Shown here one piece after another: positions 12,263 through 25,127 of a stretch of 64,000 bases of DNA. The stretch is from Hypericum androsaemum (lineage: Eukaryota > Streptophyta > Magnoliopsida > Malpighiales > Hypericaceae): assembly GCA_963995505.1 (NCBI GenBank), contig OZ023199.1, positions 6,319,906 through 6,383,905 of the forward strand, read 5' to 3'. The position numbers were made by a program, and so were the translations under genes. How positions within the stretch are numbered: the first letter of the stretch is position 1; every line of letters begins with the position of its first letter. Under the pieces are notes generated by a model. The model saw only the letters and a list, made by a program, of their open reading frames with translations, was not told the DNA's origin and ran no database searches.

Positions 12263-15200
12263 GAAAAGGCAAGAAAAAGTAAGAAATGGCAAGAAACGGC
12301 ATGAAAAAGGCATGAAAAAGCAAGCAAGGCCAATGAAGGAAAAAAAAGGCAAGGACAAGCAAGAAAAGGCAAGAAAAGTCAAGAACAATGCAAGAAAAGG
12401 AAAAAAAAAAGGAAAGAAAATGGCATGAAAAGGCAAAAAAAGAAAGAAAAGCCAAGAAAAAATGTATAAAAGTCTAAAAAAGGCAAGAAAATGAAAGAAA
12501 ATTCAAGAAATGGGCAAAACAGGCAAGAAAATGCAAGAAAAGGCAAGAAAATGCAAGAAAAGGCAAGCAACGACAAGGAAAGGAAAGATAAGGCAAGAAA
12601 ATGCAAGCAAGGGTAAGAAAAAGCAAGAAAATGTAAGAAAATGAAAGAAAAAGCATGAAAAGGCAAGAAAAAATAAGATAAGGTAAAAAAAGGCAGGAAA
12701 AGATAAGATAAAGCACGAACAGGAAGAAAAGCCAAGATAATGTAAGAAATGGCATGAAAAAATAAGAAAAGGCAAGAAAAATGTATAAAAAGTCAAGAAA
12801 AGTGAAGCAAAGGCCTAACAAAGTAAGAAAAGTCAAGAAAAAGGCAAAAAAAGGAAAGAAAAGTTAAAAAAAGGAAAGAAAAGGCAAGCAACGACAAGAA
12901 AATGTAAGATATGGAAAGAAAAGGAAGCAAAGGGCAGAAAAGGCAAGAAAAGGAAAGAAAATGCAAGAAAATAAAAGAAAATGCAAGAAAATGCATGAAA
13001 AGGCAAGAAAATGGAAGATAAGGCAAGAAATGGCATGGAAAAAACAAGAAAAGGCAAGAAAACACAAGAAAAAGGCAAGAAAAGGCAAGAAAATGGCATG
13101 AAAAGTCAAGAAAAATGCATGAAAATGCATGAATAGGTATGAAAAGGCATGCTAAGGCAATAAAAGTTGAGAAAAGTCAAGAAAAAAGTAAGAAAAAGCA
13201 AGAAAAAGGCTCGAAAAAGCAAGAAAAGGAAATAAAGGCATGAAAATGCAAGGAAAGAAAAGAAAAATGGTATAAACAGTTAAGAAAAGTTAAGAAAAGG
13301 CCAAATAAGGCATGAAAAGGCAAGAAAATTTAAGAAAAATGCAAGAAAAGGCATGAAAATAGAAGATGAGGCAAAAAAAGTAAGCAACGAAAAGATAAGG
13401 CAAGAAAAGGCAAGAAATTACAAGAAACGACATGAAAAGGCAAGAAAAAAGAATGAAAAAGCAAGTAAAGGGAAGATAAGGCATGAAAAGGCATGAAAAG
13501 ATAAGAAAAAGAAAGAAAAGGCATGAAAAAGAAAGAAAATGCATGAAAAGGAAGGAAAAGCCAAGGAAAGGAAAGCTAAGGCAAGAAAAGTCAAGATAAG
13601 GCAAGAAAAGGCAAGAAAAAAGCATAAAAAGTTAAGAAAAGGCAAGATAAGACATGAAAAGGCAAGAAAAGGCAAGAAAAAGGCAGAAAAAGTCAAGAAA
13701 AGCCAAGAGAAGGCTTGAAAAGGCAAGAAAATTCAAGAAAATGGCATCATAAGACAAGAACAGTCAAGAAAAGGCGAGAAAATGCAAGATAAGGTAAAAA
13801 AAGGAAAGCAACAAAAAGAAAAGGTAAGATAAGGCAAGAAAAGGCAAGCAAAGTCAAGAAAAGATAAGAAATGATATGAAAAGGCAAGAGAAAAGAATGA
13901 AAAGACAAGAAAAGGGAAGATAAGGAATGAAAAGCCAAGAAAAGGCAAGAAAAGGTATTAAAAGAAAAGAAAAGGCAAGAAAAGGATAGAAAAAGGAATG
14001 TAAAGGCAAGAAAAGGCATGAAAAAACAATAAAAGGCCTAAAAAAGCAACAAAATGCATGAAAAGGCAAGAAAATTCAAGAAAAACTCATTAAAAGGCAA
14101 GAAAAGGCAAGCAACAACAATAAAAGGTAAGATAAGGAAAAAATGGATAGAAAAGGCATGAAAAGCTAGAAAAGGCAATAAAAGGCAAGAAAAGGCAAAA
14201 AAATGCAAGAAATGGCATGAAAAGGAAAGAAATAAGCATGAAAAGGAAAGAAAAGGAAAGATAAGTTAAGTAAAGGCATGAAAAGACATGAAAAGGGTAG
14301 AAAAGGCAAGAAAAGGCATGAAATGGCAAGCAATGACAAGAAAAGGAAAGACAAGGCTTGAAAGGCAAGGAAAGGCAAGAAAAGGCACAAAAAAGGGAAG
14401 AAAAAGACATGAAAAGGAAAGAAAATTCAAGAAAAAGACATCAAAAGACAAGAAAAGGTAGAAAAATGTAAGGAAACGCAAGAAAAGGTAAGCTAAGGCA
14501 AGAAAAGTCAAGAAAAGGCAAGAAAAAAAAGAAGAAATGATACGGAAAATGCAAGAAAATTCAAGAAAATGGCAAGATAAGGTAAGAAAAGGCAAGCAAC
14601 AACAAGAAAAGGTAATTGAAGTCAAGAAAAGGAAAAGAAAAGCAAGAAATGGCATAAAAAGGCAAGAAAAGGCAGGAAAAGATAAGAAAAGCCAAGGAAA
14701 AAAAGAGAGAAAGGCATGAAGTTGCAAAAAAAGGCATGGAAAGGCAAGAAAAGGCAAGAAAAGGCAAGATAAGGCAAAAAAGGTTTGAAAAAGCAAGAAA
14801 ATGCAAGAAAAATGAATAAAAAGATTAGAAAAGTCAAGATATGGCATGAAAATGCAAGAAAAAGGCAGGAAAAAGGCAAGCAATCACTAGAAAATGATAA
14901 ATAAGGCAAGGAAAGGCAAGAAAAAGCATGAAAAGGAAAGAAAAATCATAAAAAGGCATGGAAAGGAAAGAAAAGAGAAGATAAGACAAAAAAAGGCAAG
15001 AGAAAGAAAGAAAAAATCATGAAAAGGCATGGAAAGGAAAGAAAAGGGAAGATAAGGCAAGATAAGACAAAAAAAGGCATGAAAGAGGCAAGATAAGTGA
15101 AGAGAAGGCAAGATAAGGCCTAACAAGGTAAGAAAAGGCAGGGGAAAGGCAAGATAACGTAAGAAAAGGCAAGCAACAGTAAGAAAAGGTAAGATATGGC

Positions 15201-18200
15201 AAGCAAAGGCAAGCAAAGGGCAGACAAGGCAAGAAAAGGAAAGAAATGGTAAGAAAAGGCTTAGAAAGGGAAGAAAACGAAAGAAAGGGGAAGAAAAGGA
15301 AAGAAAATACAAGATAAGGCAAGAAAAGGCATGAAAAAGTAAGAAAAGGCAAGAAAAGAAAAGAAAAATGCATAAAAATTCAAGAAAATTTTACAAAAAG
15401 GCATCAATAGGCAAGATAAGGCATGAAATGGCAAGAAAAAGGCATAAAAGGTCAAGAAAAATTCAAGAAAATTCAAGAAAAAGGCATCAAAAGATAAGAA
15501 GAGTCAAGAAGAGGCCAGAAAATGCAAGATAATGCAAAAAAAAAAGACAAGCAATGAAAAGATAAGGTTAGATAAGGCAAGAAAAGGGAAGATAAGGCAA
15601 GAAAAGGGAAGATAAGACAAGATAAGGCAAGAAAAGGGAAGATAAGGCAAGAAACAGGAAAGAAGAGGTAAGAAAATGTATGAAAATGCAAGGAAAAGCA
15701 AGATAAGGCAAGAAAAAGCAAGAAAATGTATGAAAATGCAAGGAAATGTAAGGAAAAAGAAAGAAAAAGGTATAAAAATTAAAAAATTGAACAAAAAGGC
15801 ATGAAAAAGGCAAGATGTGGCATGAAAAGGCAAGAAAAGGCAAGAAAATTCAAGAAAAAGGCATTAAAAGATAAGAAAAGTCAAGGAAAAGGAAAGAAAA
15901 GGGGAGAAAAGGCAAGAAAAGGAATGAAAAAGAAAGAAAAGGCAAGAAAAGGCAAGGAAAAGGCATAAAAAGGGAAGAAAGTCAAGAAAAGGTAAGATAA
16001 GGCATGAAAAGGCAACAAAATTCCAGAAAATGGCATAAAAAGGCAATAAAAGGTAAGATTAGGCAAGAAATGGCAAGAAAAGGCATGAAAATGCAAGAAA
16101 AGGAAAAATAAGGCAAGAAAATTCAAGAAATGGCAAGAAAAGGCATGAAAAGACAAGAAATGGCAAGAAATAAGCATGAAAAGACAAGAAAATATAAGAT
16201 AAACCAAGTAAAGGCATGAAAAGATAAGAAAATGCAAGCAACGACAAGAAAAGGAAAGATACGGTGAGAAAAAGGAAGCAAAGGTAAGAAAAAGGTACGG
16301 AAAGGCAAGAAAAGGTAAGATAAGGCAGGAAAAGACAAGAAAAGGAAAGAAAAAAGGCATGAAATAGCAAGAACAGGAACGAAAAGGAAGAAAAGGCATG
16401 AAAAAAAAGAAAAGGCATAAAAAAGCATTAAAAGGTAAGAAAAGTGAAAAAAGGCCTAACGAGGCAAGAAAAGGCAAGAAAAAGGCATAAAAAGGAAGGA
16501 AAAGTCAGGAAAATGCAAGCAACGGTAAGAAACTGCAAGAAATGGTAAGATATGGCAAGGAAAGGCTAGCAAATGGAAGAAAATGCAAGAAAAGACAATA
16601 AAAGGCAAGAAAAAAAATGAAAAGAAAGAAAAGGGAAGATAAGGCAAGAAATGGCATGGAAAGACAGGAAAAGGCAGGAAAAAGGCAAGAAAAAGGCAAG
16701 AAAAACATAAGAAAAGGCAAGAAAAAGGCATGAAAAGGTAAGAAAAGCAAGAAAAAAGGCAAGAAAAGGAAAGAAAAAGGTATGAAGTTGCAAGAAAAGG
16801 CAAGAAAGGGGAAGAAAAGGCAAGCTCGGGCAAGAAAAGGTAAGAAAATGTTAGAAAAAGATAAGAACAGCCAAGAAAAGCAAGAAAATACATAACAGGA
16901 CAAGAAAAAGTAAGAAAAGGGAAGGAAAAAATATGAAAAGGCAAGAAGAGGCAAGAAAAAGTAGGAAAAGACTAGAAAAGGCAAGAAAATGCATGGAATG
17001 GTAAGAAAAGGGAAGAAAAGGCAAAATAAGGCAAAAAAAGGCATGAAAAAGTAGGAAAAGGCAAGAAAAAGGCATAAAAAGATTAGAAAAGTGAAGATAA
17101 GGCATGCAAAGGCAAGAAAACTTAAGAAAAGGCAAGAAAATGGTAGAAAAGGTAAGCAATAACAAGAAAAGGAAAGATAAGACAAGCAAAGGCAAGAAAA
17201 AGGTAAGAAAAGGCATGAAAAGGTAAGAAAAGGCAAGATAGGGCAAGAAAAGGAAAGATAGGACAAGAAAGAGGCATGAAAAGGCATGGAAAGGGAATAA
17301 AAGGGAAGATAAGGAAAGATAAGGCATGAAAAAGGCATTAAAAGGCAAAAGCAAAGCAAGAAAAGGTAGGATATGGTTAGAAAAGGCAAGCAAAGGGCAG
17401 ACAACGCAAGAAAACTTAAGAAAAGGCTTAGATAGGGAAGAAAATGAAAAAAAGGCAAGAAAAAGGAAGAAAAGACAAGATACGGAAAGAAAAAGTAAGA
17501 GAAGTCAAGAAAAAGGAGTAAAAACTCAAGAAAATTTGAGAAAAAGGCATCAAAAGGCAAAATAAAGCATGAAAAGCAAGAAAAGGCAAGAAAAAGGCAT
17601 AAAAAGTCAAAAAAAGGCCAGATAAGGTATGAAAAGGAAAGAAAATTCAAGAAAAAGGCATTAAAAGATAAGAAGAGTCAAGAAAAGGTCAGAAAATGCA
17701 AGATAAGCAAAAAAAAAAGACAAGAAAAAAAAGATAAGGCAAGAAAAGGCAAGAAATTTCAAGAAACGACATGAAAAGGCAAGAAAAAATAATGAAAAGG
17801 CCTGAAAAGATAAGAAAAGGCAAGAAAAGTCAAGGAAAAGGCGAGAAAAGGAAAGAAAATGGAAGGAAAAGCAAGATAAGGCAAGAAAAGGCATGAAAAG
17901 GTAGGAAAAGGCAAGGAAAGGCAAGAAAAGGTAAGCTAAGGCAAGAAAAGTTCATATAAGGCAATAAAAGGCATGAAAAACCAAGAAAAAGGTATAAAAA
18001 GGTAAGATAAGGCATGAAAAGGCAAGATAAGGCATAAAAAGGCAAGAAAAAGGCATGAAAAGGCAAGAAAAAGGCATAAAAAGTCAAGAAAAGGATAAGG
18101 CATGAAAAGGAAAGAAAATTCTAGAAAAAGGCATCAAAAGACAAGAAAAGTCAAGGATAAGAGAAGAAAAGGGATGAAAAGGGGAGAAAAGGCAAGTAAA

Positions 18201-21200
18201 GGTAAGGAAAAGGCATAAAAGCGGAAGAAAAGGCAAGATAAGGCAAGAAATTTATGAAAAAGTCATTAAAAGGTAAGAAAAGACATGAAAATGCAAGCAA
18301 ATCCAATAAATGACAAGAAAAGGCATGAAAAAGAAAGAAATGCCAAGAAATAAGCATGAAAAGATAAGTAAAAGGAAGATAAGTCAAGTAAAGGCATGAA
18401 AAGATAAGAAAAGGCAAGCAACGACAAGAAAAGGAAAGATAAGGCAAGAAAATTTTAGAAAAAGTTAAGAAAAAGCATGCAAAGGCAAGCAATGGCAAGA
18501 TAAGGCAGGAAAAGACAAGAAAATGCAAGAAAAGGAAAGAAAAAGGCATGAAATGGCAAGAACATGAAAGAAAAGGAAGAAAATGCAAAAAAAGGTATGA
18601 AAAAAATAAGAAAAAGCATAAAAAAGCATAAAAAGGCAAGGAAAGTGAAGAAAAGGCCTAACAAGGCAAGAAAAAGGCATAAAAAGGAAAGAAAAGTCAA
18701 GAAAAGGCAAGCAACAGCAAGAAAAGGTAAGATATAGCGAGGAAAGGCAAGCCAAGGGCAGAAAAGGCAAGAAAAGAAAAGAAAAGGCAATAAAAGGCAA
18801 GGAAAAAGCATGAAAAGGAAAGAAAATGGAAGATAAGGCAAGAAATGGCATGGAAAGATAAGAAACGGCAGGAAAATGCAGGAAAAAGGCAACAAAAGGC
18901 ATGAAAAAGGCAAAAAAAACACAGGAAAAGGCAAGAAAAGGAAAAAAAGGCATGGAAGGGTAAAAAAGGCAAGCTAAGGCAATAAAAGTCGAGAAAAGGC
19001 AAGAAAAAGGAAAAAAGGCCAAAAAAGGCAAGAAAATGTATGAAGTTGCAAGAAAAGGCAAGAAAGGGGAAGTAAAGGCAAGCTATGGCATGAAAAAGAA
19101 AGAAAATGCAAGAAAAAGGAAGAAAAAGATTAGAAAGCCTAGATAAGGCATGACAAGGCAAGAAAATGCAAGAAAAAGGCAAGAAAATGCATAAAAAGAC
19201 AAGAAAAGTCACGAAAAGGCAAGCTATGACAAGAAAAGGAAATATAAGGCATGAAAAGGCAAGAAAAAATATGAAAAGGTAAGATAAGGCAAAAAAAAGC
19301 AGGATAACACAAGAAAAGGCAAGAAAAGGAAAGAAAAAGTTATGAAGTTGCAAGAAAATGAATGGAAAGGCAAGAAAAGGCAAGACAAGGCAAAAAAAAG
19401 CATGAAAAAGTAGGAAAAGGCAAGAAAAAGGTATAAAAAGATTAGAAAAGTGAAGATAAGGCATGAAAAGGTAAGAAAAGTCAAGAAAATGCAAGAAAAT
19501 GGAAGAAAAGGCAAGCAATAATAAGAAAATGAAAGATAAGGCAAGCAAAGGCAAGAAAAAGGTAAGAAAAGGCAAGATAATACAAGAAAAGGTAGGAAGA
19601 GATAAGAAAATGAAAGAAAAAGGCATGAAAAGGGAAGAAAAGGCATGGAAAGGGAAAAAAGGGAAGAAAAGGCAGGAAAACTGAAGAGAAGGCAAGATCA
19701 GGCATAACAAGGCAAGAAAAGACAGGAAAAGGCAAGATAAGGTAGGATATGATAAGAAAAGGCAAGCAAAGGCAGACAAGGCAAGAAAAGGAAAGAAAAG
19801 GCTTAGAAAGGGAAGAAAAGGCTTAGACAGGGAAGAAAATGAAAGAAAAGACAATAAAAGGCAAGATAAGGTAAGAAAAAGCAAGAGAAGTCAAGAAAAA
19901 GGCATAAAAAGTCAAAAACATTAATGAAAAAGGTATCAAAAGGCAAGATAAGGCAAGAAAAGACAAGAAAACGGTATAAAAAGTCAAGAAAATGTCAAGA
20001 AAAGCAAAGATAAGGCAAGAAAATTCAAGAAAAAGGCATCAAAAGACAAGAAGAGTCAAGAAAAGGCCAGAAAATGCAAGATAAGGCAAGAAAAGGCAAG
20101 CAACGAAAAGAAAAGGCAAGAAATGGCATGAAAAGGCAAGAAAAAGAATGAAAAGGCAAGAGAAGGGAAGATAAGACAAGAAAAGACATGAAAAGGCAAG
20201 AGAAGGAAAGATAAGACAAGAAAAGACATGAAAAGGCAAGAGAAGGGAAGATAAGATAAGAAAAGACATGAAAAGACAAGAAAAAGGCAAGAAATTGTAT
20301 GAAAATGCAAGGAAAGGAAAGAAAAGGCAAGATAAGGTAAGAAAAGGCACTAAAAGGTAGGAAAAGATAAGGAAAGGCAAGCTAAGACATGAAAAGTCTA
20401 GATAATGCAAGAAAAGGAATGAAAAAGTATGAAAAGGCAAGAAACGGCAAGAAAAATGCATAAAAATTCAAGAAAATTTAAGAAAAAGGCATGAAAAGGC
20501 AAGAAAATATCATAAAAGGACAAGAAAAAGTCAAGAAAATGCAAGATAAGGCAGGAAAGGCAAGAAAGGCAAGAAAATTCAAGAAAAAGGAATCAAAATA
20601 CAAGAAAAGATAAGAAAATGCAAGATAGGGTAAAAACAAGCAAGCAACGAAAAGAAAAGTTAAGATAAGGCAAGCAAAGGCAAGAAATAGCAAGAAACGA
20701 CATGAAAAGGCAAGAAAAAAGAATGAAAAGGCAAGAAAAGGGAAGATAAGGCATGAAAAGACAAGAAAATGTAAGAAAAGGTCAAGGAAAAGGCAGGAAA
20801 AGGCAAGAAAATGTATGAAAATGCAAGAAAAGGAAAGAAAAGGCAAGAAAATGCATGACAAGGTAGGAAAAGGCAAGCTAAGGCAAGAAAAGTCCAGAAA
20901 AGGCACGAAAAAAGCAAAAAAAGACATGGAAAATGAAAGAAAATTCAATAAAAAGGCAAGCAATAATAAAAAAAGGTAATACAAGGCAAGAAAAGGTAAA
21001 AAAGACAAGAAAAGGCTTGAAAATGAAAGAAAAAGTAAGAAAATGCAAGAAAAGACAAGAAAATATATTTTAAAAAGGTAAAAAAGGAAAGAAAAAGGCA
21101 TGAAGCTCCTAGAAAATGCAAGAAAAGGCATGGAAAGGCAAGAAAAGAGAAGAAAAGGCAAGATAAGTCAAAACAGGCAGAAAAAAGCAAGAAACTGCAA

Positions 21201-24188
21201 GAAAAAGGCATAAAAAGATAAGATAAGTTAAGATAAGGTATGAAAATGCAAGAAAAGTCAAAAAAAAGGGTAAGATAAGGCATAAAAAGATGAGAAAAGG
21301 AAAGATAAGGCAAGTAAAGGTAAGCAACTGTAAGAAAAAGGCAAGGAAAGGCATGAAGTTGCAAGAAAATGCATGGAAAGGCAAGAAAATGGAAGAAAAG
21401 GCAAAAAAAGGCAAAAAAAGCCATGAAAAAATAGGAAAAGGCAAGAAAAAGGTATAAAAAGATTAGAAAAGTGAAGATAAGGCATGAAAAGGTAAGAAAA
21501 GTCAAGAAAATGCAAGAAAATACAAGAAAATAGAAGAAAGGCAGGCAATAACAAGAAAAGGAAAGATAAGGCAAGCAAAGGCATGAAAAAGGCATGAAAA
21601 GGCAAGATAAGACAAGAAAAGGCAGGAAGAGAAAAGAAAAGGAAAGAATAGGCATGGAAAGGGAAGAAAAGGCAAGAGAAGTAAAGAGAAGGCAAGATAA
21701 GGCCTAAGAATTCAAGAAAAGATAGGAAAAGGCAAGATAAGGTAGGATATGGCAAGAAAAGGCAAGCAAACGGCAGACAAGGCAAGAAAAGGAAAGAAAA
21801 GGCTTAGAATGGGAAGAAAAGGCTTAGACAGAGAAGAAAATCAAAGAAAAGACAAAATAAGGCAAGCAAAAGTAAGAGAATCAAGAAAAAGGCATAAAAA
21901 GTCAAGAACATTCATGAAAAAGGTATCAAAAGGCAAGATAAGGCAAGAAAAAGGCAAGAAAAAGGCAGAAAAATCAAGAAAAGGAAAGATAAGGCATGAA
22001 AAGGCAAGAAAATTCAATAAAAAGGCATCAAAAGACAAGAAGAGTCAAGAAAAGGCCAGAAAATGCAAGATAAGGCAAGAAAAGGCAAGCAACGAAAAGA
22101 AAAGGTAAGATAAGGTATGAAAAGGCAAGAAATGGCAAGAAATGACATGAAAAGGCAAGAAAAAATAATTAAAATAAGGGAAGATAAGACAAGAAAAGAC
22201 ATGAAAAGATAAGAAAAATGCAAGAAATTATATGAAAATGCAAGGAAAGGAAAGAAAAGAAAAGATAAGGCAAGAAAAGGCATGAAAAGGTAGGAAAATG
22301 CAAGGAAAGGCAAGCTAAGACATGAAAAGTCAAGATAATGCAAGAAAATGAATGAAAAAGCATGAAAAGGAAAGAAAAGGCAAGAAATAGGCATAAGAAT
22401 TCAAGAAAATTCAAGAAAAAGGCATGAAAAAGCAAGATAAGGCATGAAAAGGCAAGAAAATGGCATGAAAAGATAAGAAAAAGTCAAGAAAAGGCATGTA
22501 AAGGCAAGAAAATTCAAAAAAAGGCATCAAAAGACAAGAAAATATAAGAAAATGCAAGATAGGGCAAAAAAAGGCAAGCAACGAAAAGAAAAGGCAAGCA
22601 AAGGCAAGAAACGATATGAAAAGGCAAGAAAAAAGAATAAAAAGGCAAGAAAATGGAAGATAAGGCATGAAAAGACAAGAAAAGGCAAGAAAAAGGCAAG
22701 AAAAGGCCAAGGAAAAGGCACGAAAAGGCAAGAAAATGTATGAAAATGCAAGGAAAGGAAAGAAAATGCAAGATAAAGCAAGAAAATGCATGACAAGGTA
22801 GGAAAGGCAAGCTAAGGCAAGAAAAGTCCAGTAAATGCACGAAAAAAGCAAAAAAAGATATGGAAAATGCAAGAAAATTCAAAAAAAAGGCAAGCAACAA
22901 TAAAAAAAAGGTAATACAAGGCAAGAAAAGGAAAAAAAGACAAGAAAAGGCATTAAAATGAAAGAAAAAGTAAGATAAGGCCAGAAAATACAAGAAAATA
23001 TATTTAAAAAGGCAAGAAAAGGAAAGAAAAATGCATGAAGTTTCTAGAAAATGCTAGAAAAGGCATGGAAAGGCAAGAAAATAGAAGAAAAGGAAAGATA
23101 AGTCAAAAACAGGCAGAAAAAAGTAAGAAAATGCAAGAAAAAGGCATAAAAAGATAAGAAAAGTCAAGATAAAGTATGAAAAGGCAAGAAAAGTAAAAAA
23201 AAGGAAAGATAAGGCATAAAAAGATGAGAAAAGATAAGATAAGGCAAGAAAAGGCAAGCAAATGTAAGACAAAGGCAAGAAAATGCATGAAAATGCAAGA
23301 AAAAGAATGAAAAAGTAAGATAAGGCAAGAAAAAGTAAGATAAGGCAAGAAAAGTGAAGAAAATGCCTAACAAGGCAAGAGAAGGCATAAAAAGGGAAAA
23401 ATTCAATAAAATGCAAGCAACGGCAAGAAAAGGTAATATATGGCAAGAAAAGGCAAACAAAGTGCAGAAAATGCAAGAAAAGAAATGAACAGGCAATAAA
23501 AGGCAAGAAAAGAAAAGAACAGGCAATAAAAGGCAAGAAAATATGAAAAGAAAAGAAAAGACAAGAAAAAAGTATGAAAAGGCGAGAAAAGGGAGGACAA
23601 GGTTAGAAATGGCATGGAAATACAAGAAAATGCAAGAAAAAGGCAAGAAAAATGTATGAAAAGGCAAGAAAAGGAAAAAAATGCATGAAAAGGTAAGAAA
23701 ATGCAAGAAAAAGGCATGAAAAGTAAAGAAAGGGCAAGATAGGCATGAAAAGCCAAGAAAATTCAAGAAAAAGGCATTAAAAGACAAGCAGAGTCATGAA
23801 AAGGCCAGATAATACAAGATAAGACAAAAAAAGGTAAGCAACGAAAAGAAAAGATAAAAAAGACAAGAAACGACATGAAAAGGCAAGAAAAAAGAATGAA
23901 AATACAAGAAAATGGAAGAAAATGTAAGAAAAGGAATGAAAAGGCAAGAAAATGCAAGAAAATGTATGAAAAGGTCAAGGAAAAGGCAAGAAAATGTATG
24001 AAAATGAATGGAAAGGAAAGAAAAGATAGAAAAAGGCAAAAAAATATAAGAAAATGCAAGTTAAGGCAAGAAAAGTCAAGATAAGGCAAGAAAAGTCAAG
24101 ATAAGGCATGAAAAAGCAAGAAAAAGGCATAAAAATTCAAGAAAAAGGCATCAAAAGGCAAGATAAGGCATAAAAATGCAAGAAAAGA
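12263..24188. repeat. Decanucleotide satellite, block 2
   Basis: This is the same 10-bp purine-rich repeat as block 1, resumed directly after the 3' LTR and ending near 24188, where unique sequence starts. Embedded landmark blocks beginning CAAGCAAC recur every few hundred bp. A longer version (CAAGCAAC... GATATGGC... GGGCAGA) is seen near 12885, 15170, 18711 and 23413, and in weaker form near 16519. The units are diverged, so this is not a recent perfect array. Confidence 0.95.
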
Positions 24189-24307
24189 CTTGGAGCCTTG
24201 TGACTTCTCCTCTTAGGCTCCTTTCTTTTTCATGCAAGGCCCTACAAGTTTGGTAGAATGGTCAATGGCCAAGTCAATTAATCATTAGAAATTGGTTCAT
24301 CAGGTTC

Positions 24308-25102
24308 CTATTTGATCAGGAAAATATGCCGGAATAGAGGAACCTGAACCAAATTTGAAGGCCACCACATATAAGGTGAATCAACAAGGTATTTCCTGAA
24401 CAAACCAGCCCATCTGGATACAAGCATCTGAAATCGATTGCCATGTAGAGTAGTAGTTAGATCATTTTTCGATAAATTTGAATCAGCTAAACATAGAGTA
24501 TCATCTTCTTTAAGTTACAAATCTTCTTCCCAATTTCATAATGTAGAATCTGTTATAAATGGAACAATTGCGAAGTCGGTACAGCGAATTACTATTATTA
24601 GATAGATGAAACTCGAAAGGATTGAAATCAAAATTCGTAGTAGGTACCTGAGTGGTCTGTACTAGCAACATTGCAGCAGCAGGGTGAATTGGCCTTCCGT
24701 AGGAAGCCTTGAAAGAGGACAGGATATTAACTGCATAGACACCTCCGGCACCGCAACCCGCGAATATGGTGATGAGTACGTGCTCTTTCATACTGAAGGG
24801 CCCCGGATTCAACAAAAACGACCATCTCGTGAATGGCACACGGATCTGTCTCGTAGGCAGAGTCGCGGCCATCAGCCTGCCGAGGGGGATCACGACTATC
24901 TGCGCTGATATCGAGGTCACGGATAGCTGGTTGGTCCTGTATTCGAAGAACTGGTTCACGAAAGATAGCAGCAGACATGATGCAATCCCGAGAACCCATG
25001 TAAGGAATGTCAAGACAGGCTCTGTCGGATCATCGGTTATCGGAACTGTAAGCCTCACTTCCTCAATTGGGTTGCCGTTCACCAAGTTCTCGTCATCGGA
25101 TT
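24308..25102 (-). pseudogene. Oligopeptide transporter (OPT family) gene fragment, two exons
   Basis: OPT proteins are multi-pass membrane transporters that import short peptides and metal chelates with protons. Exon 24648-25102 is bounded by TTTCTGCAG acceptor and CAG|GTACCT donor sites. It encodes the conserved N-terminal region: IEEVRLTVPITDDPTEPVLTF, a first membrane segment, YRTNQLSV, and the family NPG motif in LNPGPFSMKEHVLITIF, ending LLVQTTQ. After a ~220-bp intron, the next exon (acceptor CAG at 24428-24430) encodes [20 protein letters not shown], also typical of OPTs. It then drifts out of frame and hits a stop at 24308-24310. The remaining exons are absent because the satellite starts 120 bp further on. 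No first exon was found upstream. A relic truncated at the array edge is the best reading. Confidence 0.85.
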
Positions 25103-25127
25103 CTGCAGAAACATGAAATTTCATCAA

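Noticed and set aside
16505..17650. 381-codon open frame on the minus strand in block 2
   Set aside because: Same repeat by-product.
1..24188. CRISPR array
   Set aside because: There are no constant repeats with unique spacers; it is a continuous decamer array in a plant genome.
24684..25116. Plus-strand frames over the OPT exon
   Set aside because: They are antisense to a well-supported exon with splice sites.
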